Assembly (NCBI GenBank): GCA_035578155.1
Contig: JAPWDM010000005.1
Coordinates: 48,006,954 to 48,070,953 of the forward strand
DNA length: 64,000 nucleotides
From: Brachynemurus nebulosus
Taxonomy: Eukaryota; Arthropoda; Insecta; Neuroptera; Myrmeleontidae
Direction: 5' to 3'
The translations under genes and the position numbers were made by a program. Below the pieces are notes generated by a model that was given only the letters and a program-made list of their open reading frames with translations, ran no database searches and was not told the DNA's origin. This document shows positions 32,151 to 44,271 of this stretch, piece by piece (position 1 is the stretch's first letter; the number at the start of each line of letters is the position of its first letter).

Positions 32151-33212
32151 AAATCTTCAATTTATTAAACTTGAATACTGGGTGTTTACGATAATATCAG
32201 AAAAAAAGAAAAAAATAGGTACTTGTTTGTTGAAGGTGTAATAAGTTAAAAATAGCTACTAATCCGTAACTCTAAAAGTTACAATAACTCAAGTATGGCA
32301 TTATCATTGTAAATTATATAATATAAGGCGACCAACCGTCCCGAAGTCTGCGAGACAATCCCGGAAAAGCAGTTGTCCCCCACTGAAATGCGGTATAAAT
32401 TTAAATAAAAAACATAAATAATTAAATTAAAAGAACCAAAAACAGAATAAAAAGTGAGAGAGACATCCCATGGAACGTATTTGAAAAACTAAAAAAAGGA
32501 AAAAAAAAATGTTTCTACTTCAGCAGGTAACGAAAATTTATATCAACAAGTAGATTTTTGATTAAAATTTTTTCAAGATTAAAAAAAAATGCAATTTATT
32601 GTCTTTATATTAGATATAAACGATTAACATAATTAACATGATAATAACGTCAGACGTTTGGCGGAAAAAGCCTTCTATGAGAAAAAGGAAATGCAAAAAC
32701 ATAAAATGTTTCATCATAGATAATATCTACATTAAGCTTAAGCTCAAAGCTCTAGTAGCACATACCTGTATGAAACGTTAGTTTTGTCATATAAATTATA
32801 AGCTTTTTATCTTTTGAATATTTCATTATGGTTTTTAAAATGGGATTTATTTTATAATCTACATGAAAATTAAGTAAACAGTCATTTTTTTAACTTTTTT
32901 TTTTTTGTTGGTAAGCCTTACTTGCTTTTGTGTTTATATTCCTTCGGGAGAAATTTTACAAAATTGTTTATACCTATCGTCTAATGAAGTCAAAATGATT
33001 TTTGTTTGGGATTAATCAAAAGCTTAATTTTATTTTCGCTAAGTTTGTAACATACCCTATTCAGTAAACTGTCGAGTACCGAATATTCGGTCACCATCCT
33101 GGCCGAATAACCAAATATTCGGGCAGATACTTTAATAATGAAACCATAAAAAAGTAAAATAAGACACAAATTAATACATATAAAACAAATAAATAACACA
33201 TTTTATTTTGTA
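32144..33212. other. AT-rich; palindromic CCGAATATTCGG relic
   Basis: At 33078-33123, ACCGAATATTCGGTCACC, CTGGCCGAATAACC and AAATATTCGGGC form a small palindromic cluster typical of decayed insect MITEs. Otherwise unassigned. Confidence 0.4.
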
Positions 33213-33214
33213 TA

Positions 33215-34316
33215 TGAGGAGTTGGTGGGAAGAACGATGAAGGTGAATTTTTTTAAAATTTTGGGTTATTTTATTTTCGTAGATAACTTACGCCGTATTT
33301 TTATATGTACTAATAAGTTAAGAATAAAACGAAGAGGTTGTTCAGTAATCGAGCCCAAAAGAAATGACTTAGCGGAAGAAATGATGAAGGTTAGTCGCTT
33401 TAGCTGAAATGAGGGTTTATTATTTTCTCATTGTCAACTTCCTTTTATTATGAAAATAAATTTATTTAATCATGAAAATAATTAAGAATATGGTTTAACG
33501 TCCAATTTTAGAACACGTATTCTATAACAGGCGCCATCCACATCATTGTTTATATATTTTTGTTTATTTCACGACTTTTTTAATTATACATTTTATGATG
33601 TGAGTGATGTACAAGGAAATTGTTGGGGGGTGGATTTGGAAGGTGGTCGTCTAAGGCCGTCTGCTTAAGGAACTATACCAATATTCATCTGGAAGGGAGA
33701 ATGCAGAAAACTTTCATACGATAATATTGATATTTGAATACTTGTCAATAATATTGTGTGTACACAGTGTACGTAAGCTTCAATATTTGCCCTGTAATTC
33801 GGTCAGTTCAAACTGTGTTTATTTTTGGAAACACTCTGTGGATCATAAGAAAACAGATAAAAAAAAATAAACATTTTGTTTGTTATATGATAAACGTTTA
33901 TCATCATTTTTAAGATCGTGAACCGCATTTTTAAGTTTCATGGGCCGTATTTCTAGGATTTGCAAGCCGTAGTTTAAGAATCCCTGGTATATTTATGTAA
34001 TCGTCATTTTTATCGTGAGCTATTCAATAAAATAATCTCGTTAAATCAACGGTGTGTATATAATTTTCCCTGTAAATCTTTGTACCATTCATCATTTTTT
34101 CAGCTTTTAGCAACAATTGTATGAATTTTTTGTTTATATTAAAGAAAACTAGTAATAATGAGTTACATAATACAATATTGATGCACGAATATACCAATAT
34201 AAGAATTAATGACTTAACGCCATTAGAAATGTCAAAAAATGGTTTTAAAATTTAAAATTCGATTTATTCAGTTTCTATAAAAATTCATCTTCATCGTTTT
34301 TCCCGCCGACTCCTCA
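33215..34316. mobile_element. TA-flanked TIR element, ~1.1 kb
   Basis: TGAGGAGTTGGTGGGAAGAA at the left and, inverted right, TGAGGAGTCGGCGGGAAAAA; similarity continues ~35 bp through CGATGAAG.TGAATTTT. TA on both sides. No transposase frame; a copy of the relic seen near 6990 lies inside at 33670-33720. Confidence 0.8.
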
Positions 34317-34318
34317 TA

Positions 34319-34674
34319 TTATAGCGGGTTTCATGGTAAAACTTCAACTCGGGACTATGTCAAAAATTTGTTTTGTGGCCTCGGGAAACCGAAAATAACC
34401 TTCCATAAAATTTGTATATATGTGTCTGCAATCGAAGTATGTAGTACTCTCGAACGAAGTATCCGCAGTTTTTACGAAATTTGGTGGAAAGATTAAAAGT
34501 TCGAAACGCTTGGATGAGTTCGCCAGCCAAACGCTTCCAATTTTTAAAATACAAAATTTTGGCCACTTTTCGCCATTTTTGGTGGTTTCTTGTAAATATT
34601 GACCAGAATTGATCAAATTTTGAATTACATTATTGAGACCACTATACCAAAAATTACAAAAGAAAATATTTTAG
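34319..34674. other. Short stretch with overlapping small frames, unassigned
   Basis: The text TTTTGGCCACTTTTCGCCAT and neighbours give overlapping 60-90-codon frames on both strands. Nothing in them is recognisable. Confidence 0.35.
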
Positions 34675-34676
34675 TA

Positions 34677-35961
34677 GGGGAGACAGGGGCTAGTATTAAC
34701 GGGGGTAAGTATTAACAAGCCATTTTCCGCCAAACTACGGACGAAAAAATTAATTACGTTCGGTTGCTGTCATCAGTAGATGACCACGGACACGTTGTGA
34801 CCAATCAGTCTTCGGCCGGTTGCCGCAAAACAAAGTTGTGAGTAAGGCGTAGATTTTATTAGGTAAAAGAACATTTTTAAGTCGACGGTTTTTTGATTTG
34901 AAGCATGATTGTATACTTAAATGAGACTAAATTTATTTCAAACGGTAGCATATTCCATCTGGTATTGTATTTTGTTTAAATTTTACCGCATTATCAACGT
35001 ATTTTTTTTAAAAATTTAAATTTGTAAAAAATTTACCTTCGGGGCAAGTATTAACAAAATGCATGGGGTAAGTATTAGCATGTTAACATTTACCTCGTTT
35101 AAATTTTATGCAACAAAGACTATGTTTTTAACTTGCCTATAAGGAGGTTATTGTATTCATCCCAATTTCAAAATCCAAATTTCGTCATTTTCATGCTTCC
35201 AGGTTACCAAAATTTTTTCCCTGACATTGCCAAATATGTTTGCATGTATGTGTGTGTATATATGTGAGTGTTAAATTTAAATGGTTTTAATTTTTATATC
35301 TTTTCTGCAGTGAAGTAGAGGAAGAGTTTTGCTTGATCTGAGTTATCATATATTTCAAGAATTATAATAATGTTAAATAAGACGAAGACTAATTTTTTAA
35401 TAAGTAAATATTTTTAATATAGAAGATATTAAACGATTCTGGTTGTCTATCGAAGACTGCAAATTTATCAATTTTTGTTTCGTTATCAAGGTAAAGTGAC
35501 GTAATTTGCTACTTAATAAGGACTGACTAACTATTGCCTCAGAAAAAAATTAAAATAATGATTAACTTTAACTAATTAAGTAAAGATAAATCTAAAATAA
35601 GAATTTTCTATGTCAAATTAATTTCTTTCTAATAATAAACACGTTAAATATGATACTTTGTTTTATTTCCTATAAGTACATATCTACAAAATATCATAAT
35701 CATATTACAACTCTAATGTTAATACTTGCCCCATCGTTGTTAAAACTTGCCCCAAAAGTGGAGTAAGTATTAACAAACACATTTTTTAAGAAAATGGGTT
35801 TTTCCATAGAAAGTACAAGGGATATGTAAGTTTTTTTTAACAAAAATTATAGACAGATAGTTGATGCTTCATAACGTTTACAAAAAAAAATCGCTAACTA
35901 GTTTCATTTCCGTTTAATATGTAAAAAAGTAAAATCTGTTAGTACACGCCCCTGTCTCCCC
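34677..35961. mobile_element. TIR element with seven GGGGTAAGTATTAAC subterminal repeats
   Basis: GGGGAGACAGGGGCTAGTAT at the left; inverted right GGGGAGACAGGGGCGTGTAC. TA precedes the left end; the right flank reads TG, probably mutated. The motif GGGG(T/C)AAGTATTAAC or a variant occurs near 34687, 34701, 35041, 35065, 35763 in forward and 35719, 35738 in reverse orientation. Similar architecture to the element at 62871. No transposase frame. Confidence 0.8.
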
Positions 35962-35963
35962 TG

Positions 35964-37032
35964 CCCTTAATAATTAATTAAATTTTTTCAGTGACTAAAT
36001 TTACCGCCCATTACTAACATTATACAAAAATTTCAAATTACTACGTTACATAATTTTCAAGAAAAATTTCTGTTATTGGCGGACAAACGAAAACGAGAAT
36101 AAACTTATATGGCTTCCGTTTTTCTTTTTTGTTTGTTTGCTCGGAGCCCTACCCTCCTTCTCGTCACGCTTCATCACACTAGGCCACTAACACCCTTCAC
36201 CCTGTTTGTGTACGTGCTGAACGGATGGTCCCGAATGAGGTCTGTCAAGTAAAAGGGTTTCGAAAATAAAAATTTCACAATTAACCGATTTTAATTTGCA
36301 AAAATAATTGATAGACATTTTGAGATTTAGTAAAATAATCCCTAACGCTCTAACCACTTTAAGTAAATTATAAAACATTCAGTATTGGTAATAGACGTGA
36401 CACAATGTAATGTAGAAGGTGACAAATAATAACCATTTGATGTAAATGTTTAAAATGCCTTAAAGCCAGTCACGATGAGATGGAAATTTTCTCCCCGATT
36501 TCAATAAAGCGATAAAGGAATCTTAAAATGGAGTCAATGATTTGCTTCTATTGAATTTAGTCACCTTTGATAATATCGTATCGAACAGAATAATAATTAA
36601 GCCAATATTGTATAGACCACGTTCAAGCAAACGAGAAACTGTAAAGCTATATTTTTATAATCGTTTTTCCAACTCCCGGCCAATTCTATTTCATCCCATT
36701 TATTATTATTATTAATCAGTTATAGTAGTCCGGATAACAAGAATGTAAGTGAAGCGTGAAATATTGCCGAAACAAAATCCATTTCTCAAATATTCATTTT
36801 CCAACAAGACAAATTATTATCAAAAAAAAAGAAAACTTAAATATATTTAAAGAATTTTGTTGATGTAAGGATATTTTAATAAAGAAAAACAATTTTTTTT
36901 AATCTTTCGATTATATGATTTCCCCCAAACTCATTTCTAAAATATTTGGATAATTCCAAAGAAAATATTTTTATAATTTCTTCTTATTTTTTATTGGATA
37001 CCTTTAACAAATACGGTTTACAGACTGACGTA
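35964..37032. other. No recognisable feature
   Basis: AT-rich, with a slightly GC-richer patch at 36140-36240 that has no readable gene. Confidence 0.4.
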
Positions 37033-37040
37033 ATCAGTAA

Positions 37041-37329
37041 CAGAGGCGTAACTACAGTGGAGCAGGTGGAGCAATCGCTCCAGGGCACACGATAAAGAAA
37101 GGCACAATAGGAAAAAGAAATAGAATACAATAATGACTTTACTATAGTTTTTCTTTACGAGTTTTTTTTTACTCGTCAGTTAAATTATTTGCAAGGGGAG
37201 GGGAAGAATGGCAAGTTGAGAATAATTTATTTCTCACCATATTCATTTTCCAGGAAAAAGTACACTGTTCCTGGGAGGGCGCTTGACCTAAAATCGCTCC
37301 AGGATACAAAATTTATAGTTACGCCTCTG
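37041..37329. mobile_element. hAT MITE, 289 bp, perfect 8-bp target duplication
   Basis: CAGAGGCGTAACTACA at left, CAGAGGCGTAACTATA inverted at right. ATCAGTAA on both sides (37033-37040, 37330-37337). A GCTCCAGG motif recurs near both ends. Confidence 0.9.
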
Positions 37330-37337
37330 ATCAGTAA

Positions 37338-38129
37338 CAAAAGTTTTAGTTGCCCCTAGAAACAATGATTATATACAGAGTGTCTCTTATAATATTTCCA
37401 ACAAAAGGATGTTGTATTAATAGATTTGAGCGTTACTTTGTGGTATTGCATATTTGTTTATTATTCACAAAAGGATGTTGCAAACGGTAAGGGACGGTCT
37501 GAAAAATATTTGATCCCTATTGTAGCGTTTCTGTCTCTTTTCAGTTACAGCCCTGTGAAATCGTTGATAATTTTGCACGAGGAGGTCACATATGGGATCA
37601 CATACGACCAAGGTTACAATATGGACTGCACTATAGCCAGGTCCGGATTAATTTTATTTACATTATGGGTTATTTTAATTATAATATAAAATACCCAAGT
37701 CAAATTTATAAGAAAAGGGAAAAGCAGGAGATTAATATGAGTTTTTCCAGTTAAATATATATTTATTTAAACTACTTTTACTACTTAACGCTTGATAATT
37801 TATTAATTTAAAATATTTTTTTTTTTTACCATTCAATATAAAAAATGATTTAATGTGCTTATTTTGACAATGTTTTGAACAGACATATTTATCATTATAA
37901 TCAAAATTATCATCTGATTTTTAGCAGGTTTCTAACCACACAGATATTAATTCTTCCTTTTTCGAAAATCAAAAATAGCTGACGTTTTTATTTAACATCT
38001 TATACCGTGAATTTCCGTAACTTTGGTTTAGAACACCGTATACCGGGCATGACTATGAAAATACATAACAAAAAAATTTAGATGTCGGCTCTGAATTATG
38101 AAAATCTTAAATACGCATAGATATATACC
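37338..38129. other. Unassigned; one 87-codon frame
   Basis: A plus-strand frame 37426-37689 (hydrophobic C-terminus) matches nothing known to me. ATAGATTTGAGCGTTACTTT at 37420 is nearly repeated inverted at 63812 just outside another element. Confidence 0.4.
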
Positions 38130-38131
38130 TA

Positions 38132-38844
38132 CACGGAGAGAAAAATCATATAATTTTTGTAGATAAAATTTAATGTGCTAACACAACTTCTATCACACTC
38201 TTATGCATATATGTTATAGTTTAATTTTTGTTGTCGTACTCTTTCATTTGCGCATCTGACTCGCAACCTTATGTTGCTTGGGCTGTACGTACTGAGGAAC
38301 AATCGATCTTTTCCGACCTTTGATTCTTTATGATGCATACAAAATGATTGGCAACAATATATTCTAATAGTGAATATAGTGTAGTAATAAAATGATAACT
38401 TAAACGATGACCATCCGTCAAGACATTCTAATGAACACTGCTTCGACACCACACGACACCACACCAGCTAACCAGCTACTTGCAACACCACCAGTCCTGC
38501 TATGTGACCTTCATATATGATTGTGTTGATACTTTCTGCAGCTTGCCTCGCTATGTGACAGCGTTGATACCTTCTCTTTCTTTCTTTCTACTATTAGCAG
38601 ATAGCATTTGAAATATTATAAGACAGCATGGTAATTTTTGTAAGAAAAACAATTAAAAAATATTTTTTTGTCGGGAATGGAACTTTTTACTGTGCTGTTT
38701 TACAAATTTTACTGAGCTAATATTACGGAAAGAACATTCTATTCAATTTTTGTATTTTTACCGTACAAAATTGAATATGTTCACCTTTTACACGTCGATT
38801 GTAGTGCTGAGCACAGTAATTTTTCTATGAATTTTCTCTCCGTG
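38132..38844. mobile_element. TA-flanked TIR element, CACGGAGAG family, copy B (713 bp)
   Basis: Same ends as copy A (24033-24923), same orientation, TA on both sides. Relative to A it lacks ~100 bp after the left TIR. The 87-codon minus-strand frame 38201-38464 corresponds to the frame in copy A. Confidence 0.8.
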
Positions 38845-38846
38845 TA

Positions 38847-39974
38847 CGTATACTGTAGAAGTAGATAACACACTAAAAATATTCTTTTATTGTTTGATTG
38901 AAAACAATAAATCAGTATACATCTAGCGGCGGACTTTATGGCCCGGCACCAGTAGTTGAGATACACTGCCCTATTGAATATCTCCTTAAATTTCTTTTTT
39001 TATCTCCAAAAGAGGTCAAACTGTTTCAAATTTTTTTTACACAAACAGTATAAACTTTACTTCTTAAATAATTTTTATTTATTTATTTATATATAAAAAT
39101 TAAAGTTGATAAAAACTCTTTTTACAAAAAAAAAAGAAGAAAATTATGTAAAAATGTTGTGAGAAAAGTTGTTTTGTACAAGGAAAAAAATACTTTTACC
39201 CCGTCGGTAATACATATTTAATGAAATTCAGTGAAAACTGATTTAATATGACATAGTCGCAGTGCTACCAACATACAATAGGGACTGTAGACACTGCGGT
39301 TGGTATCCCGACGACATTTTGCTCCTACTTTGTCACTACATGGTACCTGTGTATAAATAGACGGACATTACGAAGGCAAGATCAGGAATGGTGTATGGAT
39401 TCCCTAGTCAATGTCTAACACTTTATATAATATTAGTGCCTTATTATTTAAACCTACCACGTCCACTTACTATTATTATGTTCTATATTTGTATCTACAC
39501 AGCGTACAGGATGATCCGTAAATTTTTATTGGTTGTTATGACACATAAATTAACGGTAGTGATGACGCCATCCAGGGGCAAGACCAAAATCCTAGTAATT
39601 TTAGTCATAATCTTGTTCTTGCAATAGGAATTTTGGTCTTCTGTAAAAATCTGACAAGAACAAGATTCATCTGTAATGGAGCCGATTTTTTAAAAAGCCT
39701 TAATTTTGATACACCTCAGCTATGGAGGATCTTAATAGAATCATACACTATTGTTTTTAAGATGATGTTTCTCTGTCTCTCTCTCTCTGTGTACGTATGT
39801 ACGTAGGTTCCCGCATATTTTTTCGCGTCTTGCATATCTTGAGTTTTATTTAACTCGGAATTACATAAATAACCTCCAGTTAGATTTTAATGAAGTTCAA
39901 ATGATTAGTTTTTGCTTATAATAACTAATAAAGGCTAAATGGCGAAGCTTTAGAATTAATGAATCGTATTCTAT
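38847..39974. other. Unassigned, with a complex hairpin at 39580-39660
   Basis: GACCAAAATCCTA pairs with TAGGAATTTTGGTC, and AATCTTGTTCTTG with CAAGAACAAGATT slightly downstream, giving alternative stems. No gene. Confidence 0.4.
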
Positions 39975-40054
39975 TAGAGTTTCAAAGAAAAATCTCGAAA
40001 CCCTTATAGTTTCGTCATGTCCGTCTGTCTGTCCGTTTAACTATTCCTGCTAAC
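39975..40054 (+). repeat. Dispersed repeat family R, left end
   Basis: ATCTCGAAACCCTTATAGTT, then CGTCATGTCCGTCTGTCTGT, is the most recognisable 5' part of the family as I know it from insect genomes. It is cut by the TIR element beginning at 40057. Confidence 0.6.
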
Positions 40055-40056
40055 TA

Positions 40057-41060
40057 CACAGAGAAAAAATTCCAGTAAAAATTACTGAGCTGCCTCCGGT
40101 AAACGAGTCTTAAGTGACCAGTCCGTAGGAAATTATTAAGCAAAAATATAAAAAATGCGTTTCAAACATTATTTTTTACGATTCATTTGAAAATTTTTCC
40201 TGTACACCTTAAGAATTTTTCCTATACAGCTGCGTAAAATTCGATGGGGTAGTAATATTTCAAGTGGACACCGGGAAAATTTACTTAATTTTTTGTAAAA
40301 TTATACTGGACATAGAATAATTTTTACTGAGTCGGTGTGTATTTCAGCACCACTGCATACCAAATATTACATAGAACAGAATAAACAAAACAAGCACGCA
40401 ACCACCACGCAACCTTGAGGCCCAGAGAGCATGCGTGTTAGACAATACACGACTTACAGACGCAGCAACCGTGGCAACCGTTGGTTCGTCAGTTGGCTAA
40501 TAGCAATGATAGTGATTGGATGTTTATAAAGTGTTTTTTTTTTTTTTTATTATAAATTATTAAGTATTGGACTTTCCATTTAAAACAAAAAATTGTTGTG
40601 TTTCATGAATTTTTGGTTAGTTTTTATTTCAATTGTTGTAGGTTTTTTTTATATGTATTGATATGTTAATTGAAATATGTTTTTATACAAATTATTATAA
40701 TGTGCTTATTGTTAAAAATTTTTATCATGTAATATTTCAAATAAAGAATTTATATATTTTTTTCCACAAATAATAAAAAACCACAAAAAATTTTTTCTAT
40801 ATTAATAATTTGATTTTAATGCTTACCCTTCTATCAATATCCTTTTAAACTATTTTAATTCAATTATTTATTAATAAATAAAAAAAAAACCTTATTTATA
40901 AATAATACGGTAATTTTTACTGAGCTGTAGCGTAATTTAAAATTTTACTATAAATTATCGTAGTTTTTACTTAGCCTGTCACTTATGTCCGCATTACCAG
41001 AGAGCTCAGTAATTTTTTACCAGAAATTTCAGTAAAAATTACTGTATTTTTTTCTCAGTG
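40057..41060. mobile_element. TA-flanked TIR element, CACAGAGAAA ends, ~1 kb
   Basis: CACAGAGAAAAAATTCCAGT on the left, CACTGAGAAAAAAATACAGT inverted on the right, TA on both sides. Both arms repeat AGTAAAAATTACTGAGCT-like motifs. The first bases resemble the CACGGAGAGAAAA ends of the elements at 24033 and 38132, so one transposase family may serve all three. Confidence 0.8.
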
Positions 41061-41062
41061 TA

Positions 41063-42019
41063 GTATAAATATTATAAATCTTAAAGCTTATAATACGGTA
41101 AGATATTATAGAATTGTTGTTATTTCTAGGAACTAATATAATTAACAATTATAATCTCTCTCTCACTGGGGCTAGTTGCTTTTATAGACGTAGCTTATAT
41201 TAGTAACATGGTCTATGCCTACGTGGACAGTGCCATCTGTAAACTCGTTTTATGTTAATTAATAGTAAAAGTTGAAATAAAATAAAATTACAAAAACATT
41301 TAGAAACATTTTTATAGTAAAAATACTTTTTTTCTAACAAACATCTTATACGGTGTGTAAAATATGTTACCTCCATCAAATTTTAGGTCCCCAGACGCCA
41401 CTGTCCATTAACTATATATCTAAAAGGAAGTTGATAGTGTGAGTCTCCCAATTCGTATCCGTAGTACACTGTTGTTGTTTTTTTTTTTTTTTTTTTAATT
41501 TTTGTAAACGTCTTTCTATTCTCCTATGGTCTTGTTGACTTGAATTTTGTAGGTTTTCATTTCTATAGATTATATACCTACATTGGTCTTCGTCATCACT
41601 AACAGTAAGTCACTGAACAGCCTGTATAATATCCTGTTCTAATTCCACTCATGTTACTCTATCATTCTCTATCTATAGTTTTATAGAAATTATAACTAAT
41701 ATAAAACCCGACACTTTACTCTGCGGATGCCCGTTCTGCTTCCGTCTGTGTATGTAGATTTTGTCGACGGTTTTATCGGAGTTAGGTTATGGATGTTATA
41801 GCATTATTAGTCTACGTCGTAGAAGCCCACAGATTATATTGTAACAAGGATATTTTAAATACTAATTAAATGCCGAAGATTTGTATCGTTTCAACATTTA
41901 CTACGTTTTGATTTATAGTTTAAAAAGTTTCCTTTGCGACTTTTTCACTTAAAGCTCAATATTTTGAACAAATATTACCTACATCTTATTTCTTATATCA
42001 TGGAAAACTTGTGCATTAT
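41063..42019. other. No recognisable feature
   Basis: AT-rich; an 18-T tract at about 41478. Confidence 0.4.
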
Positions 42020-43385
42020 TAGGGTTCCGAAGAAAAAATCGATCACATGTTGATAAATCCTATATCTTTTTGCGTATAAACACAAAATTTTTCATGTACA
42101 TGCTACAAAACAAGAAAACTTTTCTTAAATTTTTTAAGATGAAGTGGGATGAAATTTTTTTTAAGATATATCGTATGGGACATTGGTAACATGCCTATTA
42201 AAATACAATTAAGGTTTTCTTACTATTTTTAATTTTTAGGTAAGTCTCGTTTGTGAAATATTGAGGTACAAAATAAGGTTTTTTGTTCAATGTGCTGTAA
42301 TTTTTGAACAGTGGATCTAAGTAAAAAAAAAATTCACATAATATCACTTGATATAAAGATTCAATTAAGGTTATTTTGGGTAAGGTATTTTAGTAATTTT
42401 CTAAGATATAAACAACCAAATTTTCTATGTATTCGCAATTGGTAATCATGAATACAAATTAGATTTACAAAATATAATCTGTGTTTTTGGCGACTTACGT
42501 TTTGTAATTGTAATGTAATCGTTTCTGAATTACAAAGTATATAATTATTTCAGAAATTTAATTACATAATTACGACTACTTTGTTTAAAATATAAATATG
42601 AATAAAACTGCTAAACAAATTTAAAAAAAAAATTTCGGTCATGAAAAAATTAAGGTTAAAGAAGGAAACTAAGGTAGACACTGGCAAAAAATTTTCTTTT
42701 ACTTTTAGCATAAAAATTTCTGAAAATAATCCATAATCTTTGAACCTGTAACTTCGGAAATTATAGAAATACCTATGCATATTTATACACTTATTTAAGT
42801 AAAAGTAATTTGTAATTCAATTACAAATAATTATGATTACATGTACATAACTGCAATTACAAGTAATTTAATTACACGTAATAATAATTACTTATAATCG
42901 CATTACATGTAATTGTATTTGCACTAAAGCAATGTTATTAGATGTAATTATTGATCGAATTACAAAAGTAATAGATTACGCCCAACATTGCTCTAGAGGT
43001 AGGAGAAGATGAAGAGAAATGTTTTTTTTGCATTTATATATTTTATGAAAATATTAAACATTTGTTTTTTTTCGGTTTAGTTTCGAAGACGCGTTATCAA
43101 AGATAATAGAAATATTTTAAAAACATTTTGATTTCAAAAACTGAATTTTTTTCGTCATCAAAACCTTCTTGCCCCACGTTCCCCTATTCCTCATTCAACT
43201 CTATTAAATAAGATATCATTCTTGATAAGACAAGTAAAATTGTCGAATATATCCACTTTTATAATAAACCATAAAAATATAACTAAATGTCCTACTTTTT
43301 ATCCCAAAGACTGTGAATCTAGCTACTGGGGAACCCTGTTTTAATGCATACTAAACGTGCACTGGCTGAATTTTTTATGATAAAA
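42020..43385 (+). repeat. Dispersed repeat family R copy, enlarged
   Basis: Starts TTAGGGTTCCGAAGAAAAAA, passes AGTCTCGTTTGTGAAATATT (42242) and AAATTGTCGAATATATCCAC (43229), and ends GGGGAACCCTGTTTTAATGC / AACGTGCACTGGCTG. It is over twice the length of the copy at 30035, so unidentified insertions are probably included. One is a TAATTACA-rich tract at 42800-42980. Confidence 0.55.
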
Positions 43386-43843
43386 AATTACGCTAAGATT
43401 GCATCAAACCAGATAAAACTGCTTAAGAATTAAATTAAATATTTTTATTTCAACACCATATAATTTATATCTTCATTAATTCATCCGACACAAACGTTTC
43501 AGGCGAATGTTAACGTTTAGTAACCGTTTTTACTGAAAAATTTAAATGCAAGTAAAAAAAAAGAACGGCGAGCTCGTTATACTGTTATATTATGTTTTGT
43601 TCATCTATTGGTCTATCCGTTTGTCTGTTAAGTATAAATGTGCATTTTACTCATACATAAGTGGTTATAGTGTATATAATAAAATAATCGTTATAGCACT
43701 CGGTAGATTTTTCTTTTTTATGATGGTTTTTCATAAAAATGTTAGTACCTACACAAATGCCACGCAAAACGGAACACCAAGAAAGGTTTGTCTCATTCTA
43801 TGTTACTATAAGTGAAGCGTATATAGAATGTTCAAAATGTACA
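43386..43843. other. No recognisable feature
   Basis: An 89-codon frame 43546-43815 has no recognisable motif. Confidence 0.4.
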
Positions 43844-44271
43844 TATACTGAGTATCCCGGCCGGATGTATACATACGATTTACACGTTAATTTTTAACAT
43901 TGGATTCCCATAAGGGAAGTTAGGTATGTCACAAAAGTTAGGTATGTCACAAGAGTGCTTTGGATAAACATGGTAATTATCTTTTATAAAATAATTTTTT
44001 TCCACCAAATTATCTGCACTATTTATTCAACAGAATAAATTTTTGGTATTTTTATTATTTTAATATTTATTTTCAAGAAAATACAAAAATGCCTTTTTGA
44101 ATTTACAGAAAATGACACAAATATTTATTATGTAAAAATAAAATTATATTAAATTAGCATTATTATTTTGTTCAAAGCACTCTTGTGACATAACTTTTTT
44201 CTTATGGGAATCCAATGTTAAAAATTAACATGTAAATCGTATGTATACATGCAAATGGGATACCTGGTATA
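43844..44271. mobile_element. MITE with ~110-bp terminal inverted repeats
   Basis: Arms share TATAC..GTATCCC, ATGTATACATACGATTTACA, AATTTTTAACATTGGATTCC and GTCACAAGAGTGCTTTG. The left arm has a 20-bp tandem duplication (AAGTTAGGTATGTCACAA twice near 43917-43952) absent from the right arm. No frame. Confidence 0.85.
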
